Below, piece by piece: positions 7,665-13,681 of a DNA stretch of 13,681 bases. Under the pieces are notes generated by a model. That model made no database searches, was not told the origin of the DNA, and saw nothing but the letters and a program-made list of their open reading frames with translations. Made by a program: the position numbers and the translations under genes. Numbering within the stretch: position 1 is the first letter of the stretch; every line of letters begins with the position of its first letter. This DNA comes from Bryobacteraceae bacterium (lineage in GTDB: Bacteria > Acidobacteriota > Terriglobia > Bryobacterales > Bryobacteraceae): assembly GCA_014379815.1 (NCBI GenBank), contig JACMLA010000412.1:1-13681 (forward strand). Direction: 5' to 3'.

Positions 7665-10600
7665 ATGTTTGTTAGCCAGAAACGCCTTACCCAGTTGGCC
7701 GCTTTCGCGATATTGTTCGCCAAAATACTCTCTGCGCAGCAAACTTCAGGCTCGATCGCCGGAACGGTGAAGGATGCACAGAACGCATTCGTGCCTGCGG
7801 CCAAAGTAGTCCTGACTAGCAAAGAGCAGGGCTTTACCCGCGAATACTCCACAGGGGACAACGGTAACTTTCTGTTCAATCCTTTGCCGCCTGGGAACTA
7901 CCAGATCACCATTGAAGCCCCGGGCTTCAAGAAACTCGAACGCGAAACTGTGAAGGTGTTCGCCAACGATCGCATCGTACTCCCCGATCTGATTATGCAG
8001 GTGGGCGCTGTGAATGAGACGGTGCTGGTAGAAGCCACCGCGGTGCAACTGCAGACACAAGGGGCAGACAGGTCCGGCGTTATCACTGGCAAACAGGTGG
8101 TCGACCTGGCTGTTGGCAGCCGGAACCTGCTGGATACCGTGCGAATTATTCCGGGCATTGTGTATACGGGCGGACTGGGAGGCATTCAGGCCAATGGCAA
8201 CCGTGGCAACCAGAACAACCTGACACTGGATGGTGTCAACAATGTCGACACTGGCTCAAACGGCGGCACTCACACGAACATCAATCTCGATGCGGTTGCG
8301 GAGTTCCGCGTTATTACCAACGGGCAGCCCGCGGAGTTTGGGCGCTCGTCAGGCGCTCAGATTAACCTGGTTACCAAGAGCGGCTCACGAGACTTTCATG
8401 GCACAGCCTACTGGTTCCATCGTCATGAGGGCCTGAACGCGAACAACTGGCGCAACAACGCCGACGGACGTCAGCGCAATCTGGAACGGGTCAACTGGTT
8501 GGGATACAACGTGGGGGGTCCGATTCTGATTCCCGGTACGCGCTTGAATAAAGACCGGAACAAATTGTTTTTCTTCTTTGCTCAGGAGTTTCAAAGACAG
8601 CTGGTGCCGAATGACCTGCGAAACGTAACGGTTCCAACTGCTCTGGAGCGGAGAGGCGACTTTTCGCAGACCCGCGATGCCTCCGGTAACGCCGTGACGA
8701 TTCGCGACCCTCTGAGCAATAGTCCGTTCCCGGGCAACATCATACCCGAGAATCGCTGGAGTACGGATGGCGCGAAGATTCTGAATTTCTACCCGTTGCC
8801 CAATGCAGCCGGGCGGGACGCCGCGTATAACTACCAGACCCAGGTATCGGAGAACTTTCCAATCCGACAAGAGGTGATTCGTGGCGACTACAACATCACG
8901 GATAACTGGCGGACCTTTGTGCGTTTCGTCAAAGACACGCGCCAGCAGAACAAGCCATACGGCCAGTGGAACGCTGACTACAACATTCCCTATTCCCAAA
9001 TGAACTTCGGCACGCCAGCGTGGAGCTTTATCACGAACACGGCCACGGTGATCAACCCAACTCTGACAAATGAATTCATCTTTGGGATCAGCTATAACAA
9101 GCTCAATATCGATCCGGTCGATGACACGTTTAGCCGAGCCAAGCTTGGCCTTGGCTATCGAATGCCATTTCCGGAGGCCGACAAACTAGGCTTGATCCAG
9201 AACTGGCGCTTCGACGACGGCAGCATCGGCAACCCACCCTTTACCGGGTTTGCCGGGACGCCGTTCCTCAACTACAACCGCATTTTCGAGTGGACGGACA
9301 ACATGACCAAAGTACTTGGCAGCCACACGTTGAAAGGCGGGATCTATCTTCACAAAAGCCAGAAAGATCAGACGGCTTTCACGTCTGTGAACGGCAATGT
9401 CTGGTTTAATCGCGACTCCGCGAATCCGGGCGATACGAACTTTGCTTTCTCCAATGCGCTGCTTGGGAACTACCAGCGTGTACAACAGTCCAATGTCGTT
9501 TTGAACGGTCAGTACCGGAACTGGAACATCGAATGGTACGGCCAGGACTCGTGGAGGGTGACGCGCAATCTCACTATCGATGTCGGTTTGCGGTTCTACT
9601 GGATTCAGCCGCAGTATGACGCGGCGCAACAGACCTCGTCATTCAACCCGGCTCTCTTTGACCCCGCTGCGAGAGCGGTTCTGGTTCAACGCACTGCTTC
9701 GGGCCAGGGTCTGAACCCGGTCACCGGGCAAACGACACCGGCTGCACTGATTGGCTCGATTGTCCCCACGGGCCGGGGATTCGTAAACGGTATCTACGCC
9801 AACGGGATGGGGCTGGAAAGCGATCCCAATTATCCGCAAGGGCTGATTCGGAATCGCGGCATTCACTATGCGCCTCGCCTCGGCATCGCATACCAGTTTA
9901 TGCCTAAGACCGTGTTGCGCACGGGTGGCGGTGTATTCTATGACCGCTTCCAGGGCAATCCTGTCTTCGACATGCTGCCCAACCCGCCATCTACTATCAG
10001 CCCAACTTTCTACTATGGAAACCTGAACGAACTTGGGAGCGCACAGGGCACGTTCTTCCCGCAAAACGTTCGCGGCTTTGACATTAACGGAAATGTGCCG
10101 ACGACATTCAACTGGAACGTATCGATCCAGCGTGAGTTGCCATCTTCGTTTCTGCTGGACGTCGCTTATGTCGCCTCGCGCGGCCTGCACAACCTTGCCA
10201 TCACCGATCCGAACCGGGTGGCATTTGGGAGCGCTTTCCTGCCGCAAAACCAGAACCCTTCAAACCCCGGGGCGCCGCGAGACGGCAACAATGTGCTTCC
10301 TATTAATCTCTACCGGCCGTTCCAGGGGTATGGCGAAACGAGGATCACCTGCTTCTGCGCATCGTCGAACTACAACTCGCTCCAGGTCGGCCTGACCCGC
10401 CGCCTCTCCGGGGGGCTGACGTTTGGCATGGCATACACGTGGTCCAAAGCGCTGGGCGTGGCGAGCGGAGACGGCGACACGCTGCACCCCACCAACTTCC
10501 GTTCCGCGAATTATAGCTACCTGGGGTTTGACCGCCCTCACGTGCTTGTCTTCAACTATGTCTACGATCTTCCAAGGCTCAGCAGGTTGGGCGGCGCTTT

Positions 10601-11153
10601 AGCTAATCCTGTAGTTCGCGCTGTCTTCGATAGCTGGACTGTGAGTGGCATTACTACCCTGAGTTCCGGAGAGCCGGAAGGCGTTGGCCTCGACATCGAC
10701 GGACTCGGCGGCTCCGATCGCAACAGGTACTTCACTGGTTCGGAGAACGTGGCCCCGCGTGTCGCACTTAGCGGGAACCCCAGCAATGGACCCAAGGATG
10801 TGTACCAGTGGATCGACACTTCCGTCTTCCGCCTCCCACAGGTTGGAAGCCAGGGTCTGGAGTCGGCGCAGCGCATCATCCGGCGTCCATGGATCAACAA
10901 CTGGGACATCAATGTGTTCAAGGACATTCCGCTTGGCGAGGAACGCAGAGTCCAGCTTCGGGTCGAGATGTACAACGCTCCGAACCACACGCAGTTCTCG
11001 GACTTCAATCGGACCGCGCGCATGAATCTGAATGGTCAGATCACCAACCTGCCATCGGCTGTTGGTGGAGGCGGTGGGCGGTACGGCTTCGGCGCCGTTA
11101 CTGCTGCACGCAGCCCGCGCGTCATACAATTGGCAGCGAAGTTCTATTTCTGA
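7665..11153 (+). CDS. Oar-like TonB-dependent receptor with carboxypeptidase-regulatory-like N-terminal domain
   Basis: The ATG at 7665 follows a GGGGGGA purine run and opens a signal peptide (MFVSQKRLTQLAAFAILFAKILSA, cut before QQTSG), so the longer frame back to 7368 is not used. The 1162-residue protein has three parts. Residues about 27-110 are a carboxypeptidase-regulatory-like beta-sandwich (GSIAGTVKDA, GNFLFNPLPPGNYQITIEAPGF). Residues about 125-245 are the plug, with NLTLDGVNNVDTGSNGG, LDAVAEFRVITNGQPAEFGR and GAQINLVTKSGSRDFHG. The remainder is the outer-membrane barrel, with KLFFFFAQEFQR, LTIDVGLRFYW, FNWNVSIQRELPSSF and ending QLAAKFYF. This is the usual architecture of Oar-type receptors, which are numerous in Acidobacteria and thought to move large ligands using TonB energy. 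A CFC motif (bases about 10350-10358) lies in a predicted loop. The substrate is unknown. It pairs with the divergent CRTAC1-type gene and the downstream TPR gene. Confidence 0.96.
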   Translation: MFVSQKRLTQLAAFAILFAKILSAQQTSGSIAGTVKDAQNAFVPAAKVVLTSKEQGFTREYSTGDNGNFLFNPLPPGNYQITIEAPGFKKLERETVKVFANDRIVLPDLIMQVGAVNETVLVEATAVQLQTQGADRSGVITGKQVVDLAVGSRNLLDTVRIIPGIVYTGGLGGIQANGNRGNQNNLTLDGVNNVDTGSNGGTHTNINLDAVAEFRVITNGQPAEFGRSSGAQINLVTKSGSRDFHGTAYWFHRHEGLNANNWRNNADGRQRNLERVNWLGYNVGGPILIPGTRLNKDRNKLFFFFAQEFQRQLVPNDLRNVTVPTALERRGDFSQTRDASGNAVTIRDPLSNSPFPGNIIPENRWSTDGAKILNFYPLPNAAGRDAAYNYQTQVSENFPIRQEVIRGDYNITDNWRTFVRFVKDTRQQNKPYGQWNADYNIPYSQMNFGTPAWSFITNTATVINPTLTNEFIFGISYNKLNIDPVDDTFSRAKLGLGYRMPFPEADKLGLIQNWRFDDGSIGNPPFTGFAGTPFLNYNRIFEWTDNMTKVLGSHTLKGGIYLHKSQKDQTAFTSVNGNVWFNRDSANPGDTNFAFSNALLGNYQRVQQSNVVLNGQYRNWNIEWYGQDSWRVTRNLTIDVGLRFYWIQPQYDAAQQTSSFNPALFDPAARAVLVQRTASGQGLNPVTGQTTPAALIGSIVPTGRGFVNGIYANGMGLESDPNYPQGLIRNRGIHYAPRLGIAYQFMPKTVLRTGGGVFYDRFQGNPVFDMLPNPPSTISPTFYYGNLNELGSAQGTFFPQNVRGFDINGNVPTTFNWNVSIQRELPSSFLLDVAYVASRGLHNLAITDPNRVAFGSAFLPQNQNPSNPGAPRDGNNVLPINLYRPFQGYGETRITCFCASSNYNSLQVGLTRRLSGGLTFGMAYTWSKALGVASGDGDTLHPTNFRSANYSYLGFDRPHVLVFNYVYDLPRLSRLGGALANPVVRAVFDSWTVSGITTLSSGEPEGVGLDIDGLGGSDRNRYFTGSENVAPRVALSGNPSNGPKDVYQWIDTSVFRLPQVGSQGLESAQRIIRRPWINNWDINVFKDIPLGEERRVQLRVEMYNAPNHTQFSDFNRTARMNLNGQITNLPSAVGGGGGRYGFGAVTAARSPRVIQLAAKFYF

Positions 11154-11160
11154 GCCTGCC

Positions 11161-11164
11161 GAGG
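11161..11164 (+). promoter_or_regulatory. ribosome binding site GAGG for a TTG start
   Basis: GAGG lies eight bases before TTG 11173. There is no ATG or GTG in frame between this TTG and the mature part of the TPR protein, so this site decides the start. Confidence 0.5.
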
Positions 11165-11172
11165 TACCTCGA

Positions 11173-12333
11173 TTGTGCTGGTGTAATGGGGGCGGGGGAG
11201 CGAGAGCAGCCTCCGCCCTTTTTCTATTTCTAACATCGCTCGTTCTAACATCGCTCGCCTGGGCGGCGGACCCGGTCGCAGAGGGCCAGCAAGCGTTACA
11301 ACGTGGAGACCTGGCTGTTGCTGAGGCCGCCTTCCGGCAGCACCTCAAGGCGAACCCTGAGTCTGCGGAGACCTGGAGCAATCTAGGCGTGGTCCTCGCG
11401 CGGAGGGAGCAGTTCGACGAAGCGGTTGGAGCCTACCGTAAAGCCTTGCGACTGAATCCGACGCTGGCCTCGGTGCAGTTCAATCTTGGGGTTGCCTGCC
11501 TCAAGGCTGGCCGCGCTCGGGACGCGGTCCTCGCATTTCACGCATTCCTGAAGAAACATCCTCAAGAGATGCGTGCGCACACCCTGCTCGGCATGGCCCT
11601 AGTGGACAGCGGAGAGTTCGTTGCGGCGATTGAGGAACTGGAGCTCGCGCACCGGGCGGCTCCGCAGGATCCTTCGATTCTCTTCCCGCTTGCCGTTGCC
11701 CATTCTCGCAGTGGCGATCCCTCCCGGGCTGCCGCGCTATTGGACCAGCTTCGTATCGCCGCGCCGGGTAATCCCCGGGTCGGCCTGTTACTTGGTCTGG
11801 TGCTGCTGCGCGAGGGTAAGTTTGAGGACGCCCGGCGTGAGCTGGAGCAGGTGCGAACCGCCGACCCGGGCAATGCCGCTGCGCTGGCAGCTTTGGGGAG
11901 GCTACACCTGCGAGAGAACCGGGACCTCGAGGCGATCCCGTTGTTTCGGGATGCGCTGAAGCGGAACTCGCAGGATGCGGAATCCACTTACCAGCTTGGC
12001 GTGCTGCTGGACCGAAACGGAGAGGGCCTTGAGGGCGAGAAGCTGCTGAGACGTGCGCTGGAGCTGCGCGCCGGTTATGCCGATCCCATGTACCATCTGG
12101 CCAAAGCCCGGTTTCGCGACAAACGCTTCAAGGAGGCTCTAACACTTCTCCAGGAGGCAGCGCGCATTCTGCCAGGTCAGGAGGCAATTCGCCTGCTGCT
12201 GGCGCGCACCCACCAGGCACTAGGGAATACTCCGGCTGCTCAGGCGGAGTTCGCGGCGGTCCGCAAGCTAAAAGCTAGCGTGGTGGAGCGAGACCGGGCA
12301 AGGGTAGACGGTGAACAGGTCCTGATTCCCTGA
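11173..12333 (+). CDS. exported tetratricopeptide repeat protein
   Basis: The frame is open from 11032, inside the receptor gene. TTG 11173 is chosen because GAGG precedes it by eight bases and it yields an exportable N-terminus: a Gly-rich stretch, then ALFLFLTSLVLTSLAWA before ADPVAEG. It has no nearby ATG or GTG alternative. The mature 355 residues are nearly all tetratricopeptide repeats, about ten 34-residue units, including AETWSNLGVVLARREQFDEA (66-85), VQFNLGVACLKAGRARDAV (101-119), AHTLLGMALVDSGEFVAAI (135-153) and TYQLGVLLDRNGEG (272-285). TPR solenoids bind partner proteins; in the periplasm this one may hold the receptor or the CRTAC1-type protein. It starts 19 bp after the receptor stop, so co-transcription is likely, subject to the hairpin at its start. 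Cys2 and Cys4 in the n-region are odd, but no lipobox is seen. Confidence 0.88.
   Translation: MCWCNGGGGARAASALFLFLTSLVLTSLAWAADPVAEGQQALQRGDLAVAEAAFRQHLKANPESAETWSNLGVVLARREQFDEAVGAYRKALRLNPTLASVQFNLGVACLKAGRARDAVLAFHAFLKKHPQEMRAHTLLGMALVDSGEFVAAIEELELAHRAAPQDPSILFPLAVAHSRSGDPSRAAALLDQLRIAAPGNPRVGLLLGLVLLREGKFEDARRELEQVRTADPGNAAALAALGRLHLRENRDLEAIPLFRDALKRNSQDAESTYQLGVLLDRNGEGLEGEKLLRRALELRAGYADPMYHLAKARFRDKRFKEALTLLQEAARILPGQEAIRLLLARTHQALGNTPAAQAEFAAVRKLKASVVERDRARVDGEQVLIP
11188..11224 (+). terminator. terminator-like hairpin after the receptor gene, inside the first TPR codons
   Basis: GGGCGGGGG (11190-11198) pairs with CCTCCGCCC (11210-11218) as nine pairs with one G-U, around an 11-base loop, and is followed at once by five T (11219-11223) and a T-rich tail. 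This is the form of an intrinsic terminator for the receptor transcript. It lies 35 bp after the receptor stop and within codons 6-17 of the TPR gene as annotated, so it would also lower TPR expression. Confidence 0.5.
11228..11257 (+). repeat. perfect 15-bp tandem duplication in the TPR signal-peptide region
   Basis: TTCTAACATCGCTCG occurs twice back to back (11228-11242 and 11243-11257) without a mismatch. It is in frame (5 codons) and makes the hydrophobic core read FLTSLVLTSLAWA. It immediately follows the T tract of the terminator-like hairpin. Confidence 0.95.
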
Positions 12334-12350
12334 TCACCCGGAGACCGGCC

Positions 12351-13205
12351 CTACTGTTGTACTTGCCGGATCAGTGCCATGGCCGCCATAAAGGCCGCAA
12401 CCTCATCTCCGGGAACAGGGTCGAAGATTGCGACTATCGCGACGATGATCAAGGCGACCGCGGCTACGACAAGCAAGGCTTTGAGGGCTATTTTCAGAGC
12501 GGGATTCTCAGAAAGAAAATCACGGGCCCATTGCTCTTCCGCCCCCGGCCGAACCGGTACTCTCTTTGCCCGCTCTTTGATTTGATCGCTCAGCTCTTTA
12601 GGGACAGGAACGGGCACGGGAACAGTTGCCCTTTTCAGACTGTGGATCTCATAAAGTACGACTCCGTCGGGAGCGGCCTTCCGGTAGGTTGGCACATAGC
12701 ACACCCATCTCACCTCGCCTCCGCTAGCGGGTAGCTGCATGTACAACTGATGATCTCCGGTGGGCCGCCATCTTGCGGGACGCCAGTCTACAGGAGCGTT
12801 TAACAGTTTGTTTACGGTGGCGCGCAGGATCCCGAGTTTCGTATTGACCTGGGCGATGGCCGAGGCAGCGTTGCTCTCTGTGGTCACCTCGATCATCTCG
12901 GCATAGCGGCCGTCTCCCGAAATTCCGAGGACGTCGCACTTGCGGTAATCGCGATCTTTGACCCAGTTGCGAAAGTTTGTGGCCAGGCCGTCCAGCGTCT
13001 TGTTCAGAGCCGGGTTTGCCGTACGCAAGGGGCCAGGGTTGAGAGGCGCACTTGTTGTCCGGCCCATATACTCGTACTCACTTAGTACGATGCCGGTAGG
13101 GTGGCGGCTCATGAAGTTGGGTCGGAACCATTCGACGATGCGAATCTGTGCAGCCTCGGATTCCAGTCTGGTCGGTGAACTGTCAGCGGTGCCGGTGCAA
13201 ATCAT
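12351..13205 (-). CDS. uncharacterised protein with C-terminal membrane helix and DPVPGDE motif
   Basis: I do not recognise this 284-residue protein. No Shine-Dalgarno sequence precedes the ATG at 13205; a TATACT hexamer (plus-strand AGTATA, 13215-13220) lies only nine bases upstream, which could mean a nearly leaderless transcript, and an internal Met at residue 32 is an alternative start. There is no signal peptide. Residues about 20-190 form a soluble mixed domain (IVEWFRPNF, VLSEYEYMG, YMQLPA, VRWVCYVPTYR). A VPVPVPVP linker follows (195-202), then a basic helix, a strongly hydrophobic segment KALLVVAAVALIIVAIVAIF (242-261), the motif DPVPGDE (262-268) and a second apolar helix (269-280). 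A hydrophobic helix pair with an acidic Pro/Gly turn recalls membrane-inserting regions of some secreted toxins, but this is only a resemblance. The plus-strand TPR gene converges on it with 17 bp between stops. Confidence 0.85.
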   Translation of the reverse strand: MICTGTADSSPTRLESEAAQIRIVEWFRPNFMSRHPTGIVLSEYEYMGRTTSAPLNPGPLRTANPALNKTLDGLATNFRNWVKDRDYRKCDVLGISGDGRYAEMIEVTTESNAASAIAQVNTKLGILRATVNKLLNAPVDWRPARWRPTGDHQLYMQLPASGGEVRWVCYVPTYRKAAPDGVVLYEIHSLKRATVPVPVPVPKELSDQIKERAKRVPVRPGAEEQWARDFLSENPALKIALKALLVVAAVALIIVAIVAIFDPVPGDEVAAFMAAMALIRQVQQ

Positions 13206-13317
13206 GGGACGGCCAGTATATCGCAGCCGAGTTTGCCGCTATTGCCAGCTACACGTATGGCGTTCGTTGTTTTGGCTTAGTTTGACGCGACCCTGATTTA
13301 TGTGCCGATTGTCTCTG

Positions 13318-13668
13318 TTATGCGGCCTCCGGCACTGGAATTGGTTGCGTGTCCGGTGTGACGGGTGTCAGATCGATCGGGACGATTGCTCCTGTTTCGT
13401 CCTGACGGAAGGAAGCCAATTTGTCGGCATTTGCTGGGTTATTGCGCCATCGGACGAGTGGGGCTACGGTTCGCTTGAGGTATTCGCGGTGCCGTATTTC
13501 GGCTCGCTCTTCCCTTTCTGACTTCTTCAGTTCTTCGACTGGTGCGCTCTTGCGTTCCTTCTGCATTTTCGACAGCTGGGTGATAGCGCGGTTGTAGTCT
13601 GTCCAGGCATTTCGGCGGTAGCGGTCGAGGTTGTCCCAGCTTAATTGGATCTGTTCGTCGCCGATCAT
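13318..13668 (-). CDS. uncharacterised small charged protein (possibly 5' truncated by window)
   Basis: The ATG at 13668 gives 116 residues, but the frame stays open to the window edge (Gly-Cys-Gly-Ile precede the Met), so the true start may lie outside. I recognise no family. Residues 10-65 are highly charged and probably helical or coiled coil (WDNLDRYRRNAWTDYNRAI, KKSEREERAEIRHREYLKR). A Trp/Arg segment (LVRWRNNP) follows, then a Pro-rich tail ending PIPVPEAA. There is no signal peptide or membrane segment. It is 112 bp upstream of the 12351-13205 gene on the same strand, and both contain Pro-Val runs; they may be functionally linked, but nothing proves it. The 112-bp gap shows no terminator. 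Confidence 0.7.
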   Translation of the reverse strand: MIGDEQIQLSWDNLDRYRRNAWTDYNRAITQLSKMQKERKSAPVEELKKSEREERAEIRHREYLKRTVAPLVRWRNNPANADKLASFRQDETGAIVPIDLTPVTPDTQPIPVPEAA

Positions 13669-13681
13669 GATTCCGCAGCCG

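Noticed and set aside
7535..7879. N-terminal extension of the CRTAC1-type frame
   Set aside because: It would run into the receptor gene; the ATG at 7534 begins a normal signal peptide with AGGAAGA before it.
11186..11233. ATG 11186 as the TPR start
   Set aside because: It is in another frame and reaches a stop after 15 codons.
10599..11381. 260-codon antisense frame under the receptor and TPR genes
   Set aside because: High-GC shadow of two well-supported genes; no recognisable domain and composition typical of an antisense frame.
12598..12628. Short GGGACAGGAACGGGCACGGG-like repeat
   Set aside because: Explained by coding for the VPVPVPVP linker in the 12351-13205 protein.
1..13681. CRISPR arrays, tRNA or rRNA genes, insertion sequences, phage genes
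   Set aside because: No regularly spaced repeats, cloverleaf, transposase or terminal inverted repeats were seen on either strand.

Overview
The window looks like a chromosomal piece from a soil or freshwater acidobacterium, most like the Bryobacterales/Solibacter group. This is inferred from gene content, not from a marker gene. The signs are two very large Oar-type TonB-dependent outer-membrane proteins (one with an N-terminal carboxypeptidase-regulatory-like domain), a CRTAC1-type FG-GAP/ASPIC-UnbV protein, a secreted TPR protein, a secreted LamG-like protein and a secreted acetamidase/formamidase. No rRNA, tRNA, CRISPR array, insertion sequence or phage gene is visible.

Layout. 1-1986 (+) is the C-terminal two thirds of an Oar-like outer-membrane protein whose 5' end lies outside the window. 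2032-2217 (+) may encode a very basic 61-residue protein. 2224-3529 (-) encodes an exported acetamidase/formamidase family protein broken into two frames by one extra base in a G4 tract (plus-strand C4 at 3343-3346); restoring the frame gives a clean 434-residue protein. A 93-bp divergent intergenic region separates it from 3623-4489 (+), an unrecognised cytoplasmic protein with a CxxC...CxxC zinc-ribbon pattern. Next is 4527-5804 (+), an exported LamG/concanavalin-A-like protein, 37 bp downstream and possibly in the same operon.

5813-7534 (-) is the CRTAC1-type FG-GAP protein, convergent with the LamG gene (8 bp apart). It is divergent from 7665-11153 (+), a complete 1162-residue Oar-like receptor, with a 130-bp shared upstream region. 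A TPR protein (11173-12333, +, TTG start) follows the receptor after only 19 bp, with a terminator-like hairpin inside its first codons. The CRTAC1, receptor and TPR genes look like one functional module at the cell envelope, probably for capturing or processing a large extracellular substrate. The substrate cannot be read from the sequence.

The right end holds two minus-strand genes of unknown function: 12351-13205, a soluble domain with a C-terminal membrane helix followed by a DPVPGDE motif, and 13318-13668, a small charged protein whose frame stays open to the window edge.

No gene-free stretch exceeds 300 bases. The longest gap, 1987-2223, is 237 bp and mostly filled by the small basic ORF. 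The most notable observations are the single-base break in the amidase gene, the perfect 15-bp tandem duplication in the TPR signal-peptide region, the hairpin across that gene's start, a hairpin that could hide the ribosome binding site of the large receptor, and the uncharacterised proteins at 3623 and 12351.
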